Notes: generated by a model not told the origin, from the sequence alone. Counted from the stretch's first letter, positions 27,235 to 35,611 are shown. The stretch: DNA of 64,000 nucleotides from Polymorphobacter megasporae (GCF_018982885.2 NZ_CP081849.1:620001-684000), one strand, 5' to 3'. A program made the numbers and translations.

Positions 27235-28074
27235 TCACTTGGTGGGGGCGAACAGCGCGGCGCTGCTCGGGATTGCGGCGGCGACCTCGTCGCGGATCGC
27301 GAGGCCCTTCCGGTGGATCGCTTCTCTGTCGTCGCCGACCTTGAACGGGAAAACGAGCCCAAGCGCGCCGATCCGGTGGCCCTTGGCGTCATTCAGCGGC
27401 AATTCGGTCTCGAACCGGTCGTTGTCGCCACCGACCTCAAGATTGGTCGACCCCTTGTCGATTACGCGCAGGTCGTCCTCGTCCGCCGCCTTGCCGAAGC
27501 GGCCGATGTTCGAGCCGATAATGACGTTGTGCTTGCCGGCGGGCGGCGTCGCGTGGATCATCATCACGAGAAGTTCGGGATGTTTGGCGATCGTCTTGGT
27601 CGCCAGCGTCTGGGCATAGGTATCCGGACCAAAGGCAGAATCGAACGGCCACGGGTCGGCGGCGTTCTTCGCGCTCAGCGTCGCCTTGGCAAGCTCGGTC
27701 TGGACCGCCACTGCGGTCGCCGCATTCGCCGCTCCCGTGAAGACGAGCTCGATTGTGCCAAGCCGGTGACCCGAATTGCTGTTGAACGCCTCGCGCACGG
27801 TGGATCCCGTCACCGCGTCGGCCGCCGGTGCCGGGACCGCGGTCATGACCGTCGTACGGTCGGCGGTCGAACCGAGGACGAGCATGCCGTCGCCTTTCTC
27901 GCGCTTGCCGATGACGGTAATCGCGACGATCTCGGGGTGGCGGGCTTTCGCTGCGACGATCTGATGCTGGACATAGGTCTGGCCGTTGACGACCGGGGGC
28001 GTCTCGTCGTCGGCGAGCACCGCTGCGGGCATAAGCCCTGCGACGATAGCCGCGATCATCAGTTGGATACGCAT
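27235..28074 (-). CDS. Secreted protein of unknown family with two similar domains
   Basis: First gene of the minus-strand operon, 279 residues. Signal peptide ends MPAAVLA. Two halves resemble each other: the first has TYVQHQIVAAKARHPEIVAI and later HRLGTIELVFTG; the second TYAQTLATKTIAKHPELLVM and later HRIGALGLVFPFKVGDD. The second half is clearly homologous to the single-domain protein encoded divergently at 28255-28764. The alternating helix/strand pattern recalls Cache/PDC or PAS-like sensor folds, but I do not recognise a named family. Start: ATG at 28074 with GGGGAG ten bases upstream; an in-frame GTG lies at 28092. The gap to the YncE-like gene is 17 bp. Confidence 0.78.
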   Translation of the reverse strand: MRIQLMIAAIVAGLMPAAVLADDETPPVVNGQTYVQHQIVAAKARHPEIVAITVIGKREKGDGMLVLGSTADRTTVMTAVPAPAADAVTGSTVREAFNSNSGHRLGTIELVFTGAANAATAVAVQTELAKATLSAKNAADPWPFDSAFGPDTYAQTLATKTIAKHPELLVMMIHATPPAGKHNVIIGSNIGRFGKAADEDDLRVIDKGSTNLEVGGDNDRFETELPLNDAKGHRIGALGLVFPFKVGDDREAIHRKGLAIRDEVAAAIPSSAALFAPTK

Positions 28075-28131
28075 TTTATCAAGTCTCCCCACGCGCCGTG
28101 CTCCACAGCTTATGCGGCTGGTAGTGACGAC

Positions 28132-28231
28132 CGAAGCTGACGCCTGTCTTGCACCAACTTAAATTGCTGTTCAGGCAACCAAGTTGTCACGACAGGTTGG
28201 CTTCAGCTTCGCAGTCTAGACGCAACTTAAA
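28132..28231. promoter_or_regulatory. Divergent promoter with spaced inverted repeat
   Basis: The space between the two divergent paralogues carries an imperfect inverted repeat: CGAAGCTGACGCCTGTC (28132-28148) against GACAGGTTGGCTTCAGCTTC (28191-28210), matching apart from one mismatch and a four-base gap. Between and beside the arms are two copies of CAACTTAAA (28155-28163, 28223-28231) and a small CAAC-CAA-GTTG palindrome. This looks like a shared operator region; the regulator is unknown. Confidence 0.4.
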
Positions 28232-28254
28232 GCAACGACTTTGGGAGTGACGTC

Positions 28255-28764
28255 ATGCGACGAGGATTGGCGATCGGCGCGGTGCTGCTGCTGGCGGCAG
28301 CGAGCGCCTCGGCTGAAGGCGCGAAAAACTGGACGCCGCCAAAGTTCACGACCTATGCCCAGACGCTCGCCGACGCGACAATGCGCGAGCATCCCGAACT
28401 GCTCAGCATGACCTTTCACGGCGTGCCGCCCGGGCTCGCCAAAGTCTATACGATGTTTGCCGGGTCGTACCCGGACCGCATCGGCAATCCCGACGATCCC
28501 GATGACGTCGACGTTATCGTCAAGGGCATCACGGTCGTCGATCCGCGCTGGCACCGGACTAAGGACGCGACACCAAAATTCGTCGTTCAACTCCCGCTGC
28601 GCGACCTTGCCGGTGAGAATGTCGGCTTGATCGTCTACGCTTTCCGTGTTCCGGTCTCGTCAAACGCGGGCGAGCGCGAATATTACGTCAAAGCGCTCGA
28701 TCTTCGCGATGCGCTCGCTACGCATATTCCCACGTATGCGGCACTGTTCGATCGGGCGCGCTAG
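28255..28764 (+). CDS. Secreted single-domain paralogue of the 27.2-kb protein
   Basis: 169-residue secreted protein; signal peptide ends AAASASAEG. The mature part aligns with the second half of the neighbouring divergent protein: TYAQTLADATMREHPELLSM, a middle HGVPPG loop, an acidic DPDDVDV segment, FVVQLPLRDLAGENVGLIVY and the closing RDALATHIPTYAALF. Good ribosome site GGGAG before ATG 28255. The last four bases overlap the end of the kinase gene on the other strand. Function unknown; divergent promoter shared with the six-gene operon suggests coregulation. Confidence 0.78.
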   Translation: MRRGLAIGAVLLLAAASASAEGAKNWTPPKFTTYAQTLADATMREHPELLSMTFHGVPPGLAKVYTMFAGSYPDRIGNPDDPDDVDVIVKGITVVDPRWHRTKDATPKFVVQLPLRDLAGENVGLIVYAFRVPVSSNAGEREYYVKALDLRDALATHIPTYAALFDRAR

Positions 28765-30140
28765 ACCTGTATTACGGTGTCGAGTGCCGTGTCGACGCGC
28801 GGCAGTTCTACGATGATGGCGAGGCCCCGAAGCCCGCTTGCCGGCTCGGCCCAAATCCGGCCGCCGTGGAGACGAACGATACTGCGCGAGATGGCGAGAC
28901 CGAGGCCGGCTCCACGCGGGGCGTCCGACCCGGCAAGGCGAACGAAGCGCTCGAACATCCGGTCGCGTTCGGCTCCGGCGACGCCGGGTCCATCGTCCTC
29001 GACGCTGACACGCCAGAGGGAGCCGACAAACCCGGCCTCAAGGCGAACCCTGCCGCCAGTCGGCGTCGCCTTGAGCGCATTGGTGACGACATTGAGCAGC
29101 ACCTGCCGCAGCCATACCGGCTCGAGCGCGATAAGTCCGGCATCGCCCTTCGAGCAGTCGAACCGATGGCCCGAGTCTTCGGCGAGGACCTCGGCATCGT
29201 GCGCGAAGCTGTCGATCAGTCCGCACGGATCAGCGGTCTGAAGGTCGAAAGCGATCGCATCGGCGTCCGCGCGCGACAGGAACAGCATCTGGTCGATAAA
29301 GCGGTTCAATCGCGCGATCTCCTCGATCTGCTCGATTGCGGCTTCGGCGTGGGTCGTCGCACCGTCCTGAAGGATCGCTTCGGCATGGAGGCGCAGCAGC
29401 GACAACGGGGTCTTGAGCTCGTGACTGACCTCCTCGCTGAAGCGGCGCATCTGGAGGAAGGCACTCTCGAGCCGATCAAAGGTCCGGTTGAGGAGCTCGG
29501 CAAGGTCAGAAATCTCGTCGCGGACGTCGCCGACCGGGATGCGTTCGCCGAGGTTGTCGGAGCGGATCCGGTCGGCCGTCTCGCGAATTGCGCGGATCGG
29601 ACGCAGTACGAGCCGGCTGAGGCCGAGGCCTATCGCGATGCTCGCCACTAGCATGACCGCGATCAGCGCGACGCTGGTGATGGCATAGGCACGCAAGGAC
29701 GCATCGACGGTCTGCGCGGAGGTGGCGACGGTGACATCGTACGGCGGAAGCAGGAATTCACTAACGCGAAGCGAGCCAAGCGCTGGGGTGCTGGCATCGA
29801 AGCGTCGCTGACCCTTGACGTCGGGAATGCGCTGGCCATGCAGGTTCGACGAGTTGAACAGGAAATCGTTCTTCCGGGGGTTTTGTATGCTGATGAAAAA
29901 AAGCACCGATTCGTAAGGATTTATTCCCGCCAGCCGCGTCTCGAGGACCTCGGGATCGACCGTCGCGTAATCGTCGCCGATGTGCGCCTTCAATTGGCGA
30001 AACTCGGCGGCATTCAGCTGATCGAGGCCGTGGATCAGCTGGGTGTTGAGCAGCACGCCGCCGATGGCGCTGAGGCCGGCGAAACTGAGCGTCGCGGCGA
30101 CGGCGTACCAGAAGGTCAGGCGGGCGCCGATGCTCCTCAC
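28761..30140 (-). CDS. Sensor histidine kinase
   Basis: 459-residue membrane kinase partnered with the overlapping response regulator gene upstream. TM1 is near 10-32, the periplasmic sensor about 33-150, TM2 about 152-176, HAMP about 177-230. Phosphoacceptor H240 lies in EEVSHELKTPLSLLR. The catalytic domain has NVVTNALKATPTGG (N box), DDGPGV and GAGLGLAISRSIVRLHGG. The sensor domain is of no type I can name. ATG at 30140 overlaps the regulator stop by four bases. Confidence 0.93.
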   Translation of the reverse strand: MRSIGARLTFWYAVAATLSFAGLSAIGGVLLNTQLIHGLDQLNAAEFRQLKAHIGDDYATVDPEVLETRLAGINPYESVLFFISIQNPRKNDFLFNSSNLHGQRIPDVKGQRRFDASTPALGSLRVSEFLLPPYDVTVATSAQTVDASLRAYAITSVALIAVMLVASIAIGLGLSRLVLRPIRAIRETADRIRSDNLGERIPVGDVRDEISDLAELLNRTFDRLESAFLQMRRFSEEVSHELKTPLSLLRLHAEAILQDGATTHAEAAIEQIEEIARLNRFIDQMLFLSRADADAIAFDLQTADPCGLIDSFAHDAEVLAEDSGHRFDCSKGDAGLIALEPVWLRQVLLNVVTNALKATPTGGRVRLEAGFVGSLWRVSVEDDGPGVAGAERDRMFERFVRLAGSDAPRGAGLGLAISRSIVRLHGGRIWAEPASGLRGLAIIVELPRVDTALDTVIQV

Positions 30141-30802
30141 AGCAGCTGGTAGCCGATGCCGCGCACAGTTTTGAATATTGGGGCCGCGGTGACTGCGCCG
30201 ATCTTAGCGCGCAATCGGCTCATGTAGACATCGAGCAAGTTGGTATCGACGTCGAAATGCGAGTCCCAGATCTTCTCGGCGATCAGCGACCGCGTGAGCA
30301 CCCGACCGGCGTTCTGGACGAAGATCGTCATTAGCGCATACTCGCGTGCAGTAAGATCGAGCTGTTTGCCGTCGACGCGTATGACGTGGGCGAGAAGGTC
30401 GAGCGTAATGCCGTTATGCTCGTAGACCGTCTGCTTGCGCGCCGCCTGCCGCCGCAGCAGCGCGCGGATGCGCGCGAGCAGTTCATCCATGCCAAAGGGC
30501 TTCGGCAGATAATCGTCGGCACCAAGATCGAGCCCGGCGACACGATCCTGGCGGCTATCGCGCGCGCTGAGAATTAGGACCGGCTCTACGAATCCCGCGG
30601 CACGCCAGTCGCGGATGAGATCGAGCCCGTCGCCGTCGGGCAGGCCAAGGTCGAGAATGACGAGATCATACGCTGTCTCGACGAGGGCGTCCGAGGCCGC
30701 GGCGCACGTCGTCACCCAGCGGACGATGTGCGCATGCTGGGCGAGGCCGTGCTGGAGGAAGCGCCCCAGCCGCTCCTCGTCCTCGACAACCATCAGTTTC
30801 AT
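30137..30802 (-). CDS. OmpR-family response regulator
   Basis: 221 residues. The receiver has E7/D8/E9, phosphoacceptor D51 in LVILDLGLPDGDG, S79 and K101 in YLPKPFG. The C-terminal winged helix includes LTAREYALMTIFVQNAG and TNLLDVYMSRLRAKIG. It is first in a regulator-kinase operon and divergent from the YncE/transporter operon. Three 11-bp-spaced repeats upstream of it are the likely binding site. Confidence 0.93.
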   Translation of the reverse strand: MKLMVVEDEERLGRFLQHGLAQHAHIVRWVTTCAAASDALVETAYDLVILDLGLPDGDGLDLIRDWRAAGFVEPVLILSARDSRQDRVAGLDLGADDYLPKPFGMDELLARIRALLRRQAARKQTVYEHNGITLDLLAHVIRVDGKQLDLTAREYALMTIFVQNAGRVLTRSLIAEKIWDSHFDVDTNLLDVYMSRLRAKIGAVTAAPIFKTVRGIGYQLL

Positions 30803-30897
30803 GCGATCTCCCCACGTGCGCGTTGGGCGCGCTTCTCGCGTGCGAGGATCGGCACCCCCGAGCGCGCCGTCAACCGTGTTGCCGTTCCTGAACAGCT

Positions 30898-30930
30898 CGT
30901 CAGGATGGCGTTAGGCTGCCGTCAGGAAGC
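30898..30930. promoter_or_regulatory. Three 11-bp tandem repeats, probable OmpR-type operator
   Basis: In the divergent promoter between the response regulator (start 30802) and the YncE/transporter operon (start 30985), three half-sites follow one another at exact 11-bp steps: CGTCAGGATGG at 30898, CGTTAGGCTGC at 30909, CGTCAGGAAGC at 30920. OmpR/PhoB-family regulators bind as head-to-tail dimers to direct repeats of about this period, so all sites would lie on one DNA face. Control of both divergent operons by the adjacent regulator is inferred. Confidence 0.65.
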
Positions 30931-30984
30931 GCGCCGAAAAAGCGTAGGCAAGCGGTAAAGGCCGCAGTCATGGGGGAGGCAAGT

Positions 30985-32034
30985 GTGCGCCTGAAGTTCG
31001 GCATCATCGCCATAGGCTTGATCAGCGCGAATCTTTCGGCGGCACCGGCGTCGCCGGTCTACGGCCTGCAGTCCGAGGTCAGGCTGAAGGGCGCAGCGCC
31101 AGCGTGGGATTATGTTGCCTTCGAGGCGGCGCGCAACCGGCTTTTCCTTGGCAGGCGCAAGGACGGGGTCACCGTTGTCGATGCGGCTAGCGGACATGTG
31201 GTGGGCGCGATCGCCAACAGCGCCGGTGCGAACTTTGCGCTGCCGGTGCCCGGCCTCGGCCGCGGCTACACCGCCAACGAGGATGGTTCGACGACCGTGT
31301 TCGCCCTCGATTCGCTGGCGACGATCGCCCGCATCAAACTCGGCGAGAGCGTTGATGCGGCGTTCTTCGACCCGGTGACGAAGCTGGTCGCGTTTACTGA
31401 CGGCGATCACCACCGGCTCATATTGTTCGACCCCGCGACCAATGCGCCTGCCGGGGCAATCGCCATGCCCGCCGAGGAACTCGAGGGCTTGGCGGCAGCC
31501 GGGGACGGCAGCCTCTGGGTCAACGAGCGCGATAAAGACCGCATCGCGCATGTCGACCTCGTGCACCGCAAGCTCGTTGCCGATTTCCCACTACCCGGCT
31601 GCACCCAGCCGACCGGCCTAGCATATGATCCGTTGACCGCACGACTTTTTGTCGGCTGCAAGGGTACGGCCCCGATCCTTGCCGTCGTCGATGCCACAAC
31701 CGGTAGCATCGTAGCCCGGCTTCCGATCGGCCGCGGCAACGACGGCGTTGCCTGGGACGCGAAACGCAGACGAATTTTTACCGCGAACGGAATCGATGGC
31801 AATGTCGTGATGATCGACCAAGGCGGACCTGACACCTACCGCTTTGCGGGGGCGTTCACGACGCGACCCATTGCCCGAACGCTGGCGGAGGATCCTGCCA
31901 CGGGTCGGATCTTTACCATGACCGCATCGGGCATCGTCGACTCCTCAAAGCCGCGGAATCTCAAGGCCGGCGCTTTCTATCCGAACCGCTATCTCGACGA
32001 TACGTTCGTCCTGCTGACGTACGCGCCGCAATGA
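30985..32034 (+). CDS. YncE-like periplasmic beta-propeller protein
   Basis: Secreted propeller of about 349 residues, second of three YncE-like genes here. The signal peptide ends ANLSAAPAS. Blade motifs include WDYVAFEAARNRLFLGRRKD, GLAYDPLTARLFVGCKG and VAWDAKRRRIFTANGIDG. Start: GTG at 30985 with GGGGGAGG a few bases upstream; an ATG 15 bases earlier is in frame but overlaps that ribosome site. It opens a four-gene operon with a 15-bp gap to the carboxylate transporter. Confidence 0.86.
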   Translation: MRLKFGIIAIGLISANLSAAPASPVYGLQSEVRLKGAAPAWDYVAFEAARNRLFLGRRKDGVTVVDAASGHVVGAIANSAGANFALPVPGLGRGYTANEDGSTTVFALDSLATIARIKLGESVDAAFFDPVTKLVAFTDGDHHRLILFDPATNAPAGAIAMPAEELEGLAAAGDGSLWVNERDKDRIAHVDLVHRKLVADFPLPGCTQPTGLAYDPLTARLFVGCKGTAPILAVVDATTGSIVARLPIGRGNDGVAWDAKRRRIFTANGIDGNVVMIDQGGPDTYRFAGAFTTRPIARTLAEDPATGRIFTMTASGIVDSSKPRNLKAGAFYPNRYLDDTFVLLTYAPQ

Positions 32035-32049
32035 CGGGGGATCGCTGAC

Positions 32050-33378
32050 GTGCCGGAAGAAATACAGAATGAAGCCGCGCCGGTGATTCCATTGCCGCGC
32101 CGTCATTTGATCGATTGGTCGATCGGCATCGTCCCGATTCCAGTTGCTGTTGCGATCGTTGCCATCATCAGTGTCTACGTCGCAAAGGGTTCGGTCCCGG
32201 CAGATTTAACGACTGCGATCGCGGTTCTCGCGCTCGGCGGCTTCGCCTGCGCTGAAATCGGCAAACGGCTCCCCGGATTGCGTCGAATCGGCGCTGCAGC
32301 GATCCTCGCGACATTCATCCCGTCCTTTCTCGTCTACATCCACGCCATTCCGAAGCCGCTCGAAAAAGCGATCAAGACGTTCACCGACCAAAGCAATTTC
32401 CTGTACCTCTTCATTGCTGCGATCATCGTTGGCTCGATCCTCGGCATGGACCGGCGGGTCCTGATCGGCGGCTTCGTCAAAATCTTCGTGCCGATCTTCA
32501 TCGGCTCAATCGTCGCCGTCGTTGCCGGCTGCCTTACCGGTATGGCGCTTGGCATCGACCTGCCGACTGTCGCATTCAAGATCGTTGTCCCCGTTCTCGC
32601 TGGCGGCATTGGCGAGGGCGCGATCCCGCTGTCGATCGGCTATGCCGCAATACACGGCGGCGACCAGGGTGTGCTGCTTGCCCAAATCCTCCCGGCGGTG
32701 ATGTTCGGCAGCCTGACCGCGATACTTCTGGCCGGGGGGCTGAACTTGCTCGGCCGCCGCCGACCAAACCTCACCGGTAATGGGACGCTGCAGCCCGGCG
32801 AAATCGACGTGCCGCTCGACTCTCCAGATGCAGCACGCTTCATTCCCGATCTGCCGACGATCGGCGCCGCGCTGGTGCTGGCGATGACCCTCTACATGAC
32901 CGGCGCTTTGGTTCAGAAGCTGACCGATTTTCCGGGACCGGTGACGATGCTGTTCCTCACGGTGATGCTCAAGCTCGCGGGCTTCGTTTCGCCGCGCCTC
33001 GAGCAGGGCGCGTACCGCAATTATCAGTTTGCCGCGACACTGCTGACCTATCCGCTGTTGTTTGCGATCGGTGTGTCGAAGACGCCGTGGGACAAGCTGA
33101 TCAGCGCGTTCAACGCTCCCGAACTAATCACGATCGTCGTCACCGTCGTTTCGCTTACCGTAACCGGCTTCGTCGTCGGTCGGCTCGTCAACATCTTCCC
33201 GGTCGAGGCCGGGATCATCGCAGCGTGCCGAGCGAGTCAGGGCGGCACCGGCGATGTCGCGATCCTCAGCGCATGTGACCGCATGCAGTTGATGCCATTT
33301 GCCCAGGTTGCGACGCGGATTGGCGGTGCGCTGACCGTCACTCTGGCGCTAGCGGCATTCGCTCGCTTTGGCGGGTAG
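32050..33378 (+). CDS. 2-hydroxycarboxylate transporter (2HCT/CitS family)
   Basis: Integral membrane secondary transporter of 442 residues, related to CitS (citrate/Na+), MleP (malate/lactate) and CimH. About 11 membrane segments. Both reentrant-loop GGxG motifs are present: LAGGIGEGAIPLSIGYA about residue 180 and SQGGTGDVAILSACDRM about residue 398, followed by LMPFAQVATRIGGALTV. The latter holds the conserved Arg (Arg428-type in CitS) that binds the substrate carboxylate. Start is GTG at 32050 after GGGGGA. Substrate is probably citrate, malate or a related hydroxy acid; which one cannot be told. Confidence 0.92.
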   Translation: MPEEIQNEAAPVIPLPRRHLIDWSIGIVPIPVAVAIVAIISVYVAKGSVPADLTTAIAVLALGGFACAEIGKRLPGLRRIGAAAILATFIPSFLVYIHAIPKPLEKAIKTFTDQSNFLYLFIAAIIVGSILGMDRRVLIGGFVKIFVPIFIGSIVAVVAGCLTGMALGIDLPTVAFKIVVPVLAGGIGEGAIPLSIGYAAIHGGDQGVLLAQILPAVMFGSLTAILLAGGLNLLGRRRPNLTGNGTLQPGEIDVPLDSPDAARFIPDLPTIGAALVLAMTLYMTGALVQKLTDFPGPVTMLFLTVMLKLAGFVSPRLEQGAYRNYQFAATLLTYPLLFAIGVSKTPWDKLISAFNAPELITIVVTVVSLTVTGFVVGRLVNIFPVEAGIIAACRASQGGTGDVAILSACDRMQLMPFAQVATRIGGALTVTLALAAFARFGG

Positions 33379-33419
33379 CGCGACGTGACCCGGCAACAGA
33401 CTCTGTTGGAGACTGAACA

Positions 33420-34199
33420 ATGCGGATGATCCGGCGATTGACCATTATTCTGCTCGCACTTTTGGGTTTGACGGCATCGTCGGCACTAGCAGCGTCGGTC
33501 GACCCGGCTGTCGCGCGCGGCAAAGTCGTCCTCTACGTTTCAAATATGACGAAGCTGGAGAAAGCGCGCGCCGCCGCGCCGCTCGACCCGAAACGCGTTG
33601 CCACGCTCGAGACTTGGCGGCGCAACGACACCGCGCTCGTCACGTGGCTCAAAGGGCTCGGTTTCGGCGTCCGACAAGTCGACGAGAGCGCGCCGTCGGC
33701 GACGACGCACGGTGCCGACCTGATCATTGTTTCCGAGAGCATCGATGCACTTGAGGTCGCTAACAAATATCGGGCGACACCAATCCCTCTCATCACCTTC
33801 GAGAACGATATCCTCGGTGACCTGGCGATGGCGGGACAGAAGAACCACCGTGACTACGGCACCGACGACGACCAGCGCTTCGTCGACATCGTCAATGCGC
33901 CGCACCCGCTGGCCGCCGGCCTCGCCGCGGGCATCCAGAACGTTTTGATCGACGAGCATTTCAAGATGAACTGGGGAAAGCCCGGGCTTGGCGCGACGAC
34001 GATCGCGACCCTGCGCGGTGAACCCGACAAGGCGGCGATCTTCGCCTACGAGCGCGGCGCGACGATGAATGGCGAGGCACTCGCGCCTGCGCGCCGGGTC
34101 AGCTTCTTCCTCTGGCAGGACACGTTCGAGGCCCTGCGACCCGAGGGTCTTGCGCTGCTCCGCGCCGCCGTCCTCTGGGCGGCGACCCCTCCGTCATGA
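33420..34199 (+). CDS. Secreted protein, amidotransferase/ThuA-like fold suspected
   Basis: 259 residues with signal peptide ending SSALAAS. The mature part alternates strands and helices in a Rossmann-like pattern: KVVLYVSNM, LVTWLKGLGFGVRQVDES, GADLIIVSESI, PIPLITFENDILGDL, and the closing LRPEGLALLRAAVLWA. The layout resembles ThuA/class-I-glutamine-amidotransferase-like domains, but no catalytic triad stands out, so it may bind rather than cut. Ribosome site GGAG before ATG 33420. The last four bases overlap the cytochrome gene start. Function unknown. Confidence 0.7.
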   Translation: MRMIRRLTIILLALLGLTASSALAASVDPAVARGKVVLYVSNMTKLEKARAAAPLDPKRVATLETWRRNDTALVTWLKGLGFGVRQVDESAPSATTHGADLIIVSESIDALEVANKYRATPIPLITFENDILGDLAMAGQKNHRDYGTDDDQRFVDIVNAPHPLAAGLAAGIQNVLIDEHFKMNWGKPGLGATTIATLRGEPDKAAIFAYERGATMNGEALAPARRVSFFLWQDTFEALRPEGLALLRAAVLWAATPPS

Positions 34200-34756
34200 T
34201 CCGCTGGTCGGGACCGCCGCGGGATCCGGTCGAACGGTACGACCGGCGGACGATTGCCGCGCATTGGCTCGTCGCTGCGCTCGTCATCGGCCAATGGGCC
34301 AGTGGTCGGACGATCGACTGGTTTCCCAAGGGGGCGCCGCGGATTGATGCACGCTCGGTCCACCTCGTTCTCGGCACGCTGCTCACGGCCGCCCTGATCT
34401 ACCGCCTTTACTGGCGCTTGGGGCGAGGACGTCGCTTCCCGGTCGATGCGGGTTCGATCGATGGCCGGGTGGCAGCGGTGATGCAGGCGGCGCTCTACGC
34501 GACGCTGGTCGTTGTCGTTGGACTGGGCCTATGGAACGAAGCGTTACGCGGCGATTCGCTGTTCAATGTCATCAGCCTTCCGAAGTTTGGCGCGTATGCC
34601 AAGGAGGCTCGCCACCTCCTGTCGAACCAGGTGACAACGTGGCACAGCCTCGCCGCAAATCTTCTCCTGATTCTCGCCGGGCTGCACGCGGCCGCGGCAC
34701 TCGTCCATCACTATGTCCTACGCGACGGAACGCTGCAGCGCATGTTGCAACGCTAG
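34196..34756 (+). CDS. Cytochrome b561 family protein
   Basis: Di-haem membrane electron carrier, 186 residues, four predicted membrane helices. Candidate haem ligands are His in TIAAHWLVAAL (helix 1), SVHLVLGTL (helix 2), TTWHSLAANLL and GLHAAAALVHHYVLRDGTL (helix 4), the usual cytochrome b561/YceJ arrangement. ATG overlaps the preceding gene as ATGA. In this operon it could pass electrons to the periplasm, for example for reduction of a ferric or quinone ligand; that is inference. Confidence 0.9.
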   Translation: MIRWSGPPRDPVERYDRRTIAAHWLVAALVIGQWASGRTIDWFPKGAPRIDARSVHLVLGTLLTAALIYRLYWRLGRGRRFPVDAGSIDGRVAAVMQAALYATLVVVVGLGLWNEALRGDSLFNVISLPKFGAYAKEARHLLSNQVTTWHSLAANLLLILAGLHAAAALVHHYVLRDGTLQRMLQR

Positions 34757-35562
34757 CGCGGATCGGCGCTCGAAATGTACGACGAAGACAGGACGACGTT
34801 CGGCACGTTACCCCCGAACTCGTGTTCGGCTAAAGTCTCGATGCCGTCGAGCAGGCGCGCGCGAACGTCATCATCGAGCCGGCGAACGAACGAATAGGTT
34901 GCATAAAGCGCCCGGATCGCGGCAGCGGAAATAACGCGCTCCTGACGGATGACGACATGCTCTGTCCTGCCAAAGCCCACTTTCGTCAGTGTCGTGCGCC
35001 AAAAATCAACGTCGAGAGAGCCGTGTCCGTCGATCGTTTGCATCGGCGGAAATTGGATGCCCGCAAGCAGGGGCATGGCCGCGAACGCAAAGGCATCGCC
35101 GTGATGCGGATTGCGATAGCTGTTCCACCACATCGCCCAGGTGCCCCCGGGGGTCAGCGCCGCATGGACCTTGGCGAGCGATGGCGGGATGTCGAGCCAA
35201 TGGAACGAGGCGGCGGCGCACCCGACGTCGAACGAGGCATCGCGTAGTTTGGCATCTTCAAACGACGCATTGATGACGACGAGGGCGTCGTCGCCGCCGG
35301 TGAACGACGGCAGTTGCCGGGCCAACTCAGCGTCCGGCTCGATCGCGACGAGCCGGGCGACGCCACGCCTGAGCAGCTCGCGAGTGACAAGACCGGTTCC
35401 AGGACCAACTTCGAATACGGCCCGGTTCGTGAGCCCGCCCGTCCGGGTTTCGACCGCGTCGTAGAGTTCCGCCGGATAGCCCAGGCGCGCCGCGTCGTAA
35501 CCCTGCGCGTCATGCCCGAACAGGGCCCGGCCTTCCTCTCGCGCAATAGTTGATCCGGTCAT
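34753..35562 (-). CDS. Class I SAM-dependent methyltransferase
   Basis: 269 residues. The S-adenosylmethionine site is clear: VFEVGPGTGLVTRELL (motif I), LVAIEPDAEL (acidic end of strand 2), FDVGCAAASFHWLD (motif II) and ALTPGGTWAM (motif III). The family is Methyltransf_11/25; the acceptor is unknown. Start: ATG at 35562 with AGGAG five bases upstream; the longer frame to 35661 lacks a ribosome site. It runs convergently into the cytochrome b561 gene, with four bases shared at the stops. Confidence 0.88.
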   Translation of the reverse strand: MTGSTIAREEGRALFGHDAQGYDAARLGYPAELYDAVETRTGGLTNRAVFEVGPGTGLVTRELLRRGVARLVAIEPDAELARQLPSFTGGDDALVVINASFEDAKLRDASFDVGCAAASFHWLDIPPSLAKVHAALTPGGTWAMWWNSYRNPHHGDAFAFAAMPLLAGIQFPPMQTIDGHGSLDVDFWRTTLTKVGFGRTEHVVIRQERVISAAAIRALYATYSFVRRLDDDVRARLLDGIETLAEHEFGGNVPNVVLSSSYISSADPR

Positions 35563-35611
35563 AGGAACTCCTGTGGCCGCGCCATCGCTGGCGAACATAT
35601 TCTGCCAGCGA

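Noticed and set aside
26354-27619. 421-residue plus-strand frame
   Set aside because: Antisense of the YncE-like gene; no start signal or domain.
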